From Lamellibrachia columna (taxonomy: Eukaryota; Annelida; Polychaeta; Sabellida; Siboglinidae), in assembly GCA_963662155.1 (NCBI GenBank), contig OY759261.1:8130229-8194228 (forward strand): DNA of 64,000 nt, written 5' to 3'. Position numbers and translations under genes: made by a program. The notes below the pieces were generated by a model. The model ran no database searches and had not been told where the DNA came from. It saw only the letters and a program-made list of their open reading frames with translations. Positions 9,870 through 23,100 of the stretch are shown one piece after another. Positions within the stretch are counted from its first letter, which is position 1; every line of letters begins with the position of its first letter.

Positions 9870-12800
9870 GTCCATGATTCACATGCATACAGGGAGATGA
9901 AAAGGACCAGTAATTCTAGTGCGTCCTCCAATGTTAACTGTGTCGGTGTGGTCTTCTAGTGCGTCCTCCAATGTTAACTGTGTCGGTGTGATCTTCTAGT
10001 GCGTCCTCCAATGTTAACTGTGCCGGTGTGGTCTTCTAATGCGTCCTCCAATGTTAACTGTGTCGGTGTGGTCTTCTAGTGCGTCCTCCAATGTTAACTG
10101 TGCCGGTGTGGTCTTCTAGTGCGTCCTCCAATGTTAAATGTGTCCATGATTCACATGCATACAGGGAGATGAAAAGGACCAGTAATTATAGTGCGTCCTC
10201 CAATGTTAACTGTGTCGGTGTGGTCGTCTAGTGCGTCCTCCAATGTTAACTGTGTCGGTGTGATCTTCTAGTGCGTCCTCCAATGTTAACTGTGCCGGTG
10301 TGGTCTTCTAGTGCGTCCTCCAATGTTAACTGTGTCGGTGTGGTCTTCTAGTGCGTCCTCCAATGTTAACTGTGTCGGTGTGGTCTTCTAGTGCGTCCTC
10401 CAATGTTAACTGTGTCGGTGTGGTCTTCTAGTGCGTCCTCCAATGTTAACTGTGCCGGCGGGGTTTTCTAGTGAGTCCTCCAATGTTAACTGTGCCGGTG
10501 TGGTCTTCTAGTGCGTCCTCCAATGTTAACTGTGTCGGTGTGGTCTTCTAGTGGGTCCTCCAATGTTAACTGTGTCGGTGTGGTCTTCTAGTGCGTCCTC
10601 CAATGTTAACTGTGTCGGTGTGATCTTCTAGTGCGTCCTCCAATGTTAACTGTGCCGGTGTGGTCTTCTAGTGCGTCCTCCAATGTTAACTGTGTCGGTG
10701 TGGTCTTCTAGTGCGTCCTCCAATGTTAACTGTGTCGGTGTGGTCTTCTAGTGCGTCCTCCAATGTTAAATGTGTCCATGATTCACATGCATACAGGGAG
10801 ATGAAAAGGACCAGTAATTCTAGTGTGTCCTCCAATGTTAACTGTGTCGGTGTGGTCTTCTAGTGCGTCCTCCAATGTTAACTGTGTCGGTGTGGTCTAC
10901 TAGTACGTCCTCCAATGTTAACTGTGTCGGTGTGGTCGTCTAGTGCGTCCTCCAATGTTAACTGTGTCGGTGTGATCTTCTAGTGCATCCTCCAATGTTA
11001 ACTGTGCCGGTGTGGTCTTCTAGTGCGTCCTCCAATGTTAACTGTGTCGGTGTGGTCTTCTAGTGCGTCCTCCAATGTTAACTGTGTCGGTGTGGTCTTC
11101 TAGTGCGTCCTCCAATGTTAACTGTGTCGGTGTGGTCTTCTAGTGCGTCCTCCAATGTTAACTGTGCCGGCGGGGTCTTCTAGTGAGTCCTCCAATGTTA
11201 ACTGTGCCGGTGTGGTCTTCTAGTGCGTCCTCCAATGTTAACTGTGGCGGTGTGGTCTTCTAGTGCGTCCTCCAATGTTAACTGTGACGGTGTGGTCTTC
11301 TAGTGCGTCCTCCAATGTTAACTGTGTCGGTGTGGTCTTCTAGTGCGTCCTCCAATGTTAACTGTGCCGGTGTGGTCTTCTAGTGCGTCCTCCAATGTTA
11401 ACTTTGCCGGTGTGGTCTTCTAGTGCGTGCTCCAATGTTAACTGTGCCGGTGTGGTCTTCTAGTGCGTCCTCCAATGTTAACTGTGTCGGTGTGGTCTTC
11501 TAGTGCGTCCTCCAATGTAAACTGTACCGGTGTGGTCTTCTAGTGCGTCCTCCAATGTTAAATGTGTCCATGATTCACATGCATACAGGGAGATGAAAAG
11601 GACCAGTAATTCTAGTGCGTCCTCCAATGTTAACTGTGCCGGTGTGGTCTTCTAGTGCGTTCTCCAATGTTAACTGTGTCGGTGTAGTTTTCTAATGCAT
11701 CCTCCAGTGTTAACTGTGTCGGTGTGGTCTTCTAGTACGTCCTCCAATGTTAACTGTGTCCATGATTCACATGCATACAGGGAGATGAAAAGGACCAGTA
11801 ATTCTAGTGCGTCCTCCAATGTTAACTGTGTCGGTGGGGTCTTCTAGTGCGTCCTCCAATGTTAACTGTATCGGTGTGGTCTTCTAGTGCGTCCTCCAAT
11901 GTTAACTGTGTCGGTGTGATCTTCTAGTGCGTCCTCCAATGTTAACTGTGCCGGTGTGGTCTTCTAGTGCGTCCTCCAATGTTAACTGTGTCGGTGTGGT
12001 CTTCTAGTGCGTCCTCCAATGTTAACTGTGTCGGTGTGGTCTTCTAGTGCGTCCTCCAATGTTAAATGTGTCATGATTCACATGCATACAGGGAGATGAA
12101 AAGGACCAGTAATTCTAGTGCGTCCTCCAATGTTAACTGTGTAGGTGTGGTCGTCTAGTGCGTCCTCCAATGTTAACTGTGTCGGTGTGATCTTCTAGTG
12201 CGTCCTCCAATTTTAACTGTGCAGGTGTGGTCTTCTAGTGCGTCCTCCAATGTTAACTGTGTCGGTGTGGTCTTCTAGTGCGTCCTCCAATGTTAACTGT
12301 GTCGGTGTGGTCTTCTAGTGCGTCCTCCAATGTTAACTATGTCGGTTTGGTCTTCTAGTGCGTCCTCCAATGTTAATTGTGCCGGCGGGGTTTTCTAGTG
12401 AGTCCTCCAATGTTAACTGTGACGGTGTGGTCTTCTAGTGCGTCCTCCAATGTTATCTGTGTCCATGATTCACATGCATACAGGGAGATGAAAAGGACCA
12501 GTAATTCTAGTGCGTCCTCCAATGTTAACTGTGTCGGTGTGGTCTTCTAGTGCGTCCTCCAATGTTAACTGTGTCGGTGTGATCTTCTAGTGCGTCCTCC
12601 AATGTTAACTGTGCCGGTGTGGTCTTCTAATGCGTCCTCCAATGTTAACTGTGTCGGTGTGGTCTTCTAGTGCGTCCTCCAATGTTAACTGTGCCGGTGT
12701 GGTCTTCTAGTGCGTCCTCCAATGTTAAATGTGTCCATGATTCACATGCATACAGGGAGATGAAAAGGACCAGTAATTATAGTGCGTCCTCCAATGTTAA

Positions 12801-15051
12801 CTGTGTCGGTGTGGTCGTCTAGTGCGTCCTCCAATGTTAACTGTGTCGGTGTGATCTTCTAGTGCGTCCTCCAATGTTAACTGTGCCGGTGTGGTCTTCT
12901 AGTGCGTCCTCCAATGTTAACTGTGTCGGTGTGGTCTTCTAGTGCGTCCTCCAATGTTAACTGTGTCGGTGTGGTCTTCTAGTGCGTCCTCCAATGTTAA
13001 CTGTGTCGGTGTGGTCTTCTAGTGCGTCCTCCAATGTTAACTGTGCCGGCGGGGTTTTCTAGTGAGTCCTCCAATGTTAACTGTGCCGGTGTGGTCTTCT
13101 AGTGCGTCCTCCAATGTTAACTGTGTCGGTGTGGTCTTCTAGTGGGTCCTCCAATGTTAACTGTGTCGGTGTGGTCTTCTAGTGCGTCCTCCAATGTTAA
13201 CTGTGTCGGTGTGATCTTCTAGTGCGTCCTCCAATGTTAACTGTGCCGGTGTGGTCTTCTAGTGCGTCCTCCAATGTTAACTGTGTCGGTGTGGTCTTCT
13301 AGTGCGTCCTCCAATGTTAACTGTGTCGGTGTGGTCTTCTAGTGCGTCCTCCAATGTTAAATGTGTCCATGATTCACATGCATACAGGGAGATGAAAAGG
13401 ACCAGTAATTCTAGTGTGTCCTCCAATGTTAACTGTGTCGGTGTGGTCTTCTAGTGCGTCCTCCAATGTTAACTGTGTCGGTGTGGTCTACTAGTACGTC
13501 CTCCAATGTTAACTGTGTCGGTGTGGTCGTCTAGTGCGTCCTCCAATGTTAACTGTGTCGGTGTGATCTTCTAGTGCATCCTCCAATGTTAACTGTGCCG
13601 GTGTGGTCTTCTAGTGCGTCCTCCAATGTTAACTGTGTCGGTGTGGTCTTCTAGTGCGTCCTCCAATGTTAACTGTGTCGGTGTGGTCTTCTAGTGCGTC
13701 CTCCAATGTTAACTGTGTCGGTGTGGTCTTCTAGTGCGTCCTCCAATGTTAACTGTGCCGGCGGGGTCTTCTAGTGAGTCCTCCAATGTTAACTGTGCCG
13801 GTGTGGTCTTCTAGTGCGTCCTCCAATGTTAACTGTGGCGGTGTGGTCTTCTAGTGCGTCCTCCAATGTTAACTGTGACGGTGTGGTCTTCTAGTGCGTC
13901 CTCCAATGTTAACTGTGTCGGTGTGGTCTTCTAGTGCGTCCTCCAATGTTAACTGTGCCGGTGTGGTCTTCTAGTGCGTCCTCCAATGTTAACTTTGCCG
14001 GTGTGGTCTTCTAGTGCGTGCTCCAATGTTAACTGTGCCGGTGTGGTCTTCTAGTGCGTCCTCCAATGTTAACTGTGTCGGTGTGGTCTTCTAGTGCGTC
14101 CTCCAATGTAAACTGTACCGGTGTGGTCTTCTAGTGCGTCCTCCAATGTTAAATGTGTCCATGATTCACATGCATACAGGGAGATGAAAAGGACCAGTAA
14201 TTCTAGTGCGTCCTCCAATGTTAACTGTGCCGGTGTGGTCTTCTAGTGCGTTCTCCAATGTTAACTGTGTCGGTGTAGTTTTCTAATGCATCCTCCAGTG
14301 TTAACTGTGTCGGTGTGGTCTTCTAGTACGTCCTCCAATGTTAACTGTGTCCATGATTCACATGCATACAGGGAGATGAAAAGGACCAGTAATTCTAGTG
14401 CGTCCTCCAATGTTAACTGTGTCGGTGGGGTCTTCTAGTGCGTCCTCCAATGTTAACTGTATCGGTGTGGTCTTCTAGTGCGTCCTCCAATGTTAACTGT
14501 GTCGGTGTGATCTTCTAGTGCGTCCTCCAATGTTAACTGTGCCGGTGTGGTCTTCTAGTGCGTCCTCCAATGTTAACTGTGTCGGTGTGGTCTTCTAGTG
14601 CGTCCTCCAATGTTAACTGTGTCGGTGTGGTCTTCTAGTGCGTCCTCCAATGTTAAATGTGTCATGATTCACATGCATACAGGGAGATGAAAAGGACCAG
14701 TAATTCTAGTGCGTCCTCCAATGTTAACTGTGTAGGTGTGGTCGTCTAGTGCGTCCTCCAATGTTAACTGTGTCGGTGTGATCTTCTAGTGCGTCCTCCA
14801 ATTTTAACTGTGCAGGTGTGGTCTTCTAGTGCGTCCTCCAATGTTAACTGTGTCGGTGTGGTCTTCTAGTGCGTCCTCCAATGTTAACTGTGTCGGTGTG
14901 GTCTTCTAGTGCGTCCTCCAATGTTAACTATGTCGGTTTGGTCTTCTAGTGCGTCCTCCAATGTTAATTGTGCCGGCGGGGTTTTCTAGTGAGTCCTCCA
15001 ATGTTAACTGTGACGGTGTGGTCTTCTAGTGCGTCCTCCAATGTTATCTGT
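9870..15051. repeat. 2,591-bp tandem duplication with a mapped junction
   Basis: Copies 9870-12460 and 12461-15051 share every marker I compared, including a one-base deletion in the composite units at 12072 and 14663 and the variants AATTTTAACTGTGCAGG and CTTTGCCGG. The junction near 12455-12463 joins an ordinary unit (GTTATCTGTGTC) to the second half of a composite unit (CATGATTCAC). At 15051 the same GTTATCTGTGTC continues as an ordinary unit. Crossing-over therefore occurred in the shared TGTGTC. Confidence 0.9.
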
Positions 15052-17143
15052 GTCGGTGTGGTCTTCTAGTGCGTCCTCCAATGTTAACTGTGCCGGTGTG
15101 GTCTTCTAGTGCGTCCTCCAATGTTAACTGTGCCGGTGTGGTCTTCTAGTGCGTGCTCCAATGTTAACTGTGCCGGTGTGGTCTTGTAGTGCGTCCTCCA
15201 ATGTTAACTGTGCCGGTGTGGTCTTCTAGTGCGTCCTCCAATGTTAACTGTGCCGGTGTGGTCTTCTAGTGCGTCCTCCAATGTTAACTGTTCCGGTGTG
15301 GTCTTCTACTGCGTCCTCCAATGTTATCTGTGTCGGTGTGGTCTTCTAGTGCGTCCTCCAATGTTAACTGTGTCGGTGTGGTCTTCTAGTGCGTCCTCCA
15401 ATGTTAACTGCGTCGGTGTGATCTTCTAGTGCGTCCTCCAATGTTAATTGTGCCGGTGTGGTCTTCTAGTGCGTCCTCCAATGTTAACTGTGTCGGTGTG
15501 GTCTTCTAGTGTGTTCCAATGTTAAATGTGTCCATGATTCACATGCATACAGGGAGATGAAAAGGACCAGTAATTCTAGTGCGTCCTCCAATGTTAACTG
15601 TGTCGGTGTGGTCTTCTAGTGCGTCCTCCAATGTTAACTGTGTCGGTGTGGTCTTCTAGTGCGTCCTCCAATGTTAACTGTGCCGGCGGGGTCTTCTAGT
15701 GGGTCCTCCAATGTTAACTGTGCCGGTGTGGTCTTCTAGTGCGTCCTCCAATGTTAACTGTGGCGGTGTGGTCTTCTAGTGCGTCCTCCAATGTTAACTG
15801 TGACGGTGTGGTATTCTAGTGCGTCCTCCAATGTTAACTGTGTCGGTGTGGTCTTCTAGTGCGTCCTCCAATGTTAACTGTGCCGGTGTGGTCTTCTAGT
15901 GCGTCCTCCAATGTTAACTGTGCCGGTGTAGTCTTCTAGTGCGTGCTCCAATGTTAACTGTGCCGGTGTGGTCTTCTAGTGCGTCCTCCAATGTTAACTG
16001 TGTCGGTGTGGTCTTCTAGTGCGTCCTCCAATGTTAACTATGTCGGTGTGGTCTTCTAGTGCGTCCTCCAATGTTAATTGTGCCGGCGGGGTTTTCTAGT
16101 GAGTCCTCCAATGTTAACTGTGACGGTGTGGTCTTCTAGTGCGTCCTCCAATGTTATCTGTGTCGGTGTGGTCTTCTAGTGCGTCCTCCAATGTTAACTG
16201 TGCCGGTGTGGTCTTCTAGTGCGTCCTCCAATGTTAACTGTGCCGGTGTGGTCTTCTAGTGCGTGCTCCAATGTTAACTGTGCCGGTGTGGTCTTGTAGT
16301 GCGTCCTCCAATGTTAACTGTGCCGGTGTGGTCTTCTAGTGCGTCCTCCAATGTTAACTGTGCCGGTGTGGTCTTCTAGTGCGTCCTCCAATGTTAACTG
16401 TTCCGGTGTGGTCTTCTACTGCGTCCTCCAATATTATCTGTGTCGGTGTGGTCTTCTAGTGCGTCCTCCAATGTTAACTGTGTCGGTGTGGTCTTCTAGT
16501 GCGTCCTCCAATGTTAACTGCGTCGGTGTGATCTTCTAGTGCGTCCTCCAATGTTAATTGTGCCGGTGTGGTCTTCTAGTGCGTCCTCCAATGTTAACTG
16601 TGTCGGTGTGGTCTTCTAGTGTGTTCCAATGTTAAATGTGTCCATGATTCACATGCATACAGGGAGATGAAAAGGACCAGTAATTCTAGTGCGTCCTCCA
16701 ATGTTAACTGTGTCGGTGTGGTCTTCTAGTGCGTCCTCCAATGTTAACTGTGTCGGTGTGGTCTTCTAGTGCGTCCTCCAATGTTAACTGTGCCGGCGGG
16801 GTCTTCTAGTGGGTCCTCCAATGTTAACTGTGCCGGTGTGGTCTTCTAGTGCGTCCTCCAATGTTAACTGTGGCGGTGTGGTCTTCTAGTGCGTCCTCCA
16901 ATGTTAACTGTGACGGTGTGGTATTCTAGTGCGTCCTCCAATGTTAACTGTGTCGGTGTGGTCTTCTAGTGCGTCCTCCAATGTTAACTGTGCCGGTGTG
17001 ATCTTCTAGTGCGTCCTCCAATGTTAACTGTGCCGGTGTAGTCTTCTAGTGCGTGCTCCAATGTTAACTGTGCCGGTGTGTTCTTCTAGTGCGTCCTCCA
17101 ATGTTAACTGTGTCGGTGTGGTCTTCTAGTGCGTCCTCCAATG
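14920..17143. repeat. 1,110-bp tandem duplication inside the satellite
   Basis: Two copies lie at about 14920-16033 and 16034-17143. Both hold the GTTCCGG and TCTACTGCG variants and a composite unit shortened by two bases (GTGTGTTCCAATG at 15510 and 16620). 1,110 equals 26 ordinary units plus one 70-bp unit. Differences include ATATTATCTG at 16431 against ATGTTATCTG at 15321. The copies share a 66-codon open frame (15229 and 16339) caused by loss of TAG at one unit border. Confidence 0.85.
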
Positions 17144-17194
17144 CAAACTGTACCGGTGTGGTCTTCTAGTGCGTCCTCCAATGTTAAATGTGTC

Positions 17195-20100
17195 CATGAT
17201 TCACATGCATACAGGGAGATGAACAGGACCAGTAATTCTAGTGCGTCCTCCAATGTTAACTGTGCCGGTGTGGTCTTCTAGTGCGTTCTCCAATGTTAAC
17301 TGTGTCGGTGTAGACTTCTATTGCATCCTCCAGTGTTAACTGTGTCGGTGTGGTCTTCTAGTACGTCCTCCAATGTTAACTGTGTCCATGATTCACATGC
17401 ATACAGGGAGATGAAAAGGACAAGTAATTCTAGTGCGTCCTCCAATGTTAACTGTGTCGGTGTGGTCTTCTAGTGCGTCCTCCAATGTTAACTGTATCGG
17501 TGTGGTCTTCTAGTGCGTCCTCCAATGTTAACTGTGTCGGTGTGATCTTCTAGTGCGTCCTCCAATGTTAACTGTGCCGGTGTGGTCTTCTAGTGCGTCC
17601 TCCAATGTTAACGGTGTCGGTGTGGTCTTCTAGTGCGTCCTCCAATGTTAACTGTGTCGGTGTGGTCTTCTACTGCGTCCTCCAATGTTAAATGTGTCAT
17701 GATTCACATGCATACAGGGAGATGAAAAGGACCAGTAATTCTAGTGCGTCCTCCAATGTTAACTGTGTCGGTGTGGTCGTCTAGTGCGTCCTCCAATGTT
17801 AACTGTGTCGGTGTGATCTTCTAGTGCGTCCTCCAATGTTAACTGTGCCGGTGTGGTCTTCTAGTGCGTCCTCCAATGTTAACTGTGTCGGTGTGGTCTT
17901 CTAGTGCGTCCTCCAATGTTAACTGTGTCGGTGTGGTCTTCTAGTGCGTCCTCCAATGTTAACTATGTCGGTGTGGTCTTCTAGTGCGTCCTCCAATGTT
18001 AATTGTGCCGGCGGGGTTTTCTAGTGAGTCCTCCAATGTTAACTGTGACGGTGTGGTCTTCTAGTGCGTCCTCCAATGTTATCTGTGTCGGTGTGGTCTT
18101 CTAGTGCGTCCTCCAATGTTAACTGTGCCGGTGTGGTCTTCTAGTGCGTCCTCCAATGTTAACTGTGTCGGTGTGGTCTTCTAGTGCGTCCTCCAATGTT
18201 AACTGTGTCGGTGAGGTCTTCTAGTGCGTCCTCCAATGTTAACTATGTCGGTGTGGTCTTCTAGTGCGTCCTCCAATGTTAATTGTGCCGGCGGGGTTTT
18301 CTAATGAGTCCTCCAATGTTAACTGTGACGGTGTGGTCTTCTAGTGCGTCCTCCAATGTTATCTGTGTCGGTGTGGTATTCTAGTGCGTCCTCCAATGTT
18401 AACTGTGCCGGTGTGGTCTTCTAGTGCGTCCTCCAATGTTAACTGTGCCGGTGTGGTCTTCTAGTGCGTGCTCCAATGTTAACTGTGCCGGTGTGGTCTT
18501 GTAGTGCGTCCTCCAATGTTAACTGTGCCGGTGTGGTCTTCTAGTGCGTCCTCCAATGTTAACTGTGCCGGTGTGGTCTTCTAGTGCGTCCTCCAATGTT
18601 AACTGTGCCGGTGTGGTCTTCTAGTGCGTCCTCCAATGTTAACTGTGTCGGTGTGGTCTTCTAGTTCGTCCTCCAATGTTTACTGTGTCGGTGTGGTCTT
18701 CTAGTGCGTCCTCCAATGTTATCTGTGTCGGTGTGATCTTCTAGTGCGTCCTCCAATGTTAACTGTGCCGGTGTGGTCTTCTAGTGCGTCCTCCAATGTT
18801 AACTGTGTCGGTGTGGTCTTCTAGTGCGTCCTCCAATGTTAACTGTGCCGGTGTGGTCTTCTAGTGCGTCCTCCAATGTTAACTGTGCCGGTGTGGTCTT
18901 CTAGTGCGTGCTCCAATGTTAACTGTGCCGGTGTGGTCTTGTAGTGCGTCCTCCAATGTTAACTGTGCCGGTGTGGTCTTCTAGTGCGTCCTCCAATGTT
19001 AACTGTGCCGGTGTGGTCTTCTAGTGCGTCCTCCAATGTTAACTGTGCCGGTGTGGTCTTCTAGTGCGTCCTCCAATGTTAACTGTGTCGGTGTGGTCTT
19101 CTAGTTCGTCCTCCAATGTTTACTGTGTCGGTGTGGTCTTCTAGTGCGTCCTCCAATGTTATCTGTGTCGGTGTGATCTTCTAGTGCGTCCTCCAATGTT
19201 AACTGTGTCGGTGTGGTCTTCTAGTGCGTCCTCCAATGTTAAATGTGTCCATGATTCACATGCATACAGGGAGATGAAAAGGACCAGTAATTCTAGTGCG
19301 TCCTCCAATGTTAACTGTGTCGGTGTGGTCTTCTAGTGCGTCCTCCAATGTTAACTGTGTCGGTGTGGTCTACTAGTACGTCATCCAATGTTAACTGTGT
19401 CGGTGTGGTCGTCTATTGCGTCCTCCAATGTTAACTGTGTCGGTGTGATCTTCTAGTGCATCCTCCAATGTTAACTGTGCCGGTGTGGTCTTCTAGTGCG
19501 TCCTCCAATGTTAACTGTGTCTGTGTGGTCTTCTAGTGCGTCCTCCAAAGTTAACTGTGTCGGTGTGGTCTTCTAGTGCGTCCTCCAATGTTAACTGTGT
19601 CGGTGTGGTCTTCTAGTGCGTCCTCCAATGTTAACTGTGCCGGCGGGGTCTTCCAGTGAGACCTCAAATGTTAACTGTGCCGGTGTGGTCTTCTAGTGCG
19701 TCCTCCAATGTTAACTGTGGCGGTGTGGTCTTCTAGTGCGTCCTCCAATGTTAACTGTGACGGTGTGGTCTTCTAGTGCGTCCTCCAATGTTATCTCTGT
19801 CGGTGTGGTCTTCTAGTGCGTCCTCCAATGTTAACTGTGCCGGTGTGGTCTTCTAGTGCGTCCTCCAATGTTAACTGTGCCGGTGTGGTCTTCTAGTGCG
19901 TCCTCCAATGTTAACTGTGTCGGTGTGGTCTTCTAGTTCGTCCTCCAATGTTAACTGTGTCGGTGTGGTCTTCTAGTGCGTCCTCCAATGTTAACTGTGT
20001 CGGTGTGATCTTCTAGTGCGTCCTCCAATGTTAACTGTGCCGGTGTGGTCTTCTAGTGCGTCCTCCAATGTTAAATGTGTCCATGATTCACATGCATACA

Positions 20101-23100
20101 GGGAGATGAAAAGGACCAGTAATTCTAGTGCGTCCTCCAATGTTAACTGTGTCGGTGTGGTCTTCTAGTGCGTCCTCCAATGTTAACTGTGTCGGTGTGG
20201 TCTACTAGTACGTCCTCCAATGTTAACTGTGTCGGTGTGGTCGTCTATTGCGTCCTCCAATGTTATCTGTGTCGGTGTGATCTTCTAGTGCATCCTCCAA
20301 TGTTAACTGTGCCGGTGTGGTCTTCTAGTGCGTCCTCCAATGTTAACTGTGTCTGTGTGGTCTTCTAGTGCGTCCTCCAAAGTTAACTGTGTCGGTGTGG
20401 TCTTCTAGTGCGTCCTCCAATGTTAACTGTGTCGGTGTGGTCTTCTAGTGCGTCCTCCAATGTTAACTGTGCCGGCGGGGTCTTCTAGTGAGTCCTCCAA
20501 TATTAACTGTGCCGGTGTGGTCTTCTAGTGCGTCCTCCAATGTTAACTGTGGCGGTGTTGTCTTCTAGTGCGTCCTCCAATGTTAACTGTGACGGTGTGG
20601 TCTTCTAGTGCGTCCTCCAATGTTAACTATGTCGGTGTGTTCTTCTAGTGCGTCCTCCAATGTTAACTGTGTCGGTGTGATCTTCTAGTGCGTCCTCCAA
20701 TGTTAACTGTGCCGGTGTGGTCTTCTAGTGCGTCCTCCAATGTTAACTGTGTCGGTGTGGTCTTCTAATGCGTCCTCCAATGTTAAATGTGTCCATGATT
20801 CACATGCATACAGGGAGATGAAAAGGACCAGTAATTCTAGTGCGTCCTCCAATGTTAACTGTGTCGGTGTGGTCGTCTAGTGCGTCCTCCAATGTTAACT
20901 GTGTCGGTGTGATATTTTAGTGCGTCCTCCAATGTTAACTGTGCCGGTGTGGTCTTCTAGTGCGTCCTCCAATGTTAACTGTGTCGGTGTGGTCTTCTAG
21001 TGCGTCCTCCAATGTTAACTGTGTCGGTGTGGTCTTCTAGTGCGTCCTCCAATGTTAACTGTATCGGTGTGGTCTTCTAGTGCGTCCTCCAATGTTAACT
21101 GTTTCGGTGTGGTCTTCTATGGCATCCTCCAGTGTTAACTGTGTCGGTGTGGTCTTTTAGTGCGTCCTCCAAAGTTAACTGTGCCGGTGTGGTCTTCTAG
21201 TGCGTCCTCCAATGTTAACTGTGTCGGTGTGGTCTTCTAGTGCGTCCTCCAATGTTAACTGTGTCGGTGTAGTCTTCTAGTGCGTCCTCCAATGTTAACT
21301 GTGTCGGTGTGGTCTTCTAGTACGTCCTCCAATGTTAATTGTGTCGGTGTGGTCTTCTAGTGCGTCCTCCAATGTTAACTGTGCAGGTGTGGTCTTCTAG
21401 TGCGTCCTCCAATGTTAACTGTGCCGGTGTTGTCTTCTAGTGCGTCCTCCAATGTTAACTGTGCCGGTGTGGTCTTCTAGTGCGTCCTCCAATGTTAACT
21501 GTGCCGGTGTGGTCTTCTAGTGCGTCCTCCAATGTTAACTGTGTCGGTGTTGTCTTCTAGTGCGTCCTCCAATGTTAACTGTGTCGGTGTGGTCTTCTAG
21601 TGCGTCCTCCAATGTTAACTGTATCGGTGTGGTCTTCTAGTGCGTCCTCCAATGTTAACTGTGTCGGTGTGGTCTTCTATGGCATCCTCCAGTGTTAACT
21701 GTGTCGGTGTGGTCTTTTAGTGCGTCTTCCAAAGTTAACTGTGCCGGTGTGGTCTTCTAGTGCGTCCTCCAATGTTAACTGTGTCGGTGTGGTCTTCTAG
21801 TGCGTCCTCCAATGTTAACTGTGTCGGTGTGGTCTTCTAGTGCGTCCTCCAATGTTAACTGTGCCGGCGGGGTCTTCTAGTGAGTCCTCCAATGTTAACT
21901 GTGCCGGTGTGGTCTTCTAGTGCGTCCTCCAATGTTAACTGTGGCGGTGTGGTCTTCTAGTGCGTCCTCCAATGTTAACTGTGACGGTGTGGTCTTCTAG
22001 TGCGTCCTCCAATGTTAACTGTGTCGGTGTGGTCTTCTAGTGCGTCCTCCAATGTTAACTGTGCCGGTGTGGTCTTCTAGTGCGTCCTCCAATGTTAACT
22101 GTGCCGGTGTGGTCTTCTAGTGCGTGCTCCAATGTTAACTGTGCCGGTGTGGTCTTCTAGTGCGTCCTCCAATGTTAACTGTGTCGGTGTGGTCTTCTAG
22201 TGCGTCCTCCAATGCAAACTGTACCGGTGTGGTCTTCTAGTGCGTCCTCCAATGTTAAATGTGTCCATGATTCACATGCATACAGGGAGATGAAAAGGAC
22301 CAGTAATTCTAGTGCGTCCTCCAATGTTAACTGTGCCGGTGTGGTCTTCTAGTGCGTTCTCCAATGTTAACTGTGTCGGTGTAGTCTTCTATTGCATCCT
22401 CCAGTGTTAACTGTGTCGGTGTGGTCTTCTAGTACGTCCTCCAATGTTAACTGTGTCCATGATTCACATGCATACAGGGAGATGAAAAGGACCAGTAATT
22501 CTAGTGCGTCCTCCAATGTTAACTGTGTCGGTGTGGTCTTCTAGTGCGTCCTCCAATGTTAACTGTGCCGGTGTGGTCTTCTAGTGCGTCCTCCAATGTT
22601 AACGGTGTCGGTGTGGTCTTCTAGTGCGTCCTCCAATGTTAACTGTGTCGGTGTGGTCTTCTAGTGCGTCCTCCAATGTTCAATGTGTCATGATTCACAT
22701 GCATACAGGGAGATGAAAAGGACCAGTAATTCTAGTGCGTCCTCCAATGTTAATTGTGTCGGTGTGGTCGTCTAGTGCGTCCTCCAATGTTAACTGTGTC
22801 GGTGTTATCTTCTAGTGCGTCCTCCAATGTTAACTGTGCCGGTGTGGTCTTCTAGTGCGTCCTCCAATGTTAACTGTGTCGGTGTGGTCTTCTAGTGCGT
22901 CCTCCAATGTTAACTGTGTCGGTGTGGTCTTCTAGTGCGTCCTCCAATGTTAACTATGTCGGTGTGGTCTTCTAGTGCGTCCTCCAATGTTAATTGTGCC
23001 GGCGGGGTTTTCTAGTGAGTCCTCCAATGTTAACTGTGACGGTGTGGTCTTCTAGTGCGTCCTCCAATGTTATCTGTGTCGGTGTGGTCTTCTAGTGCGT

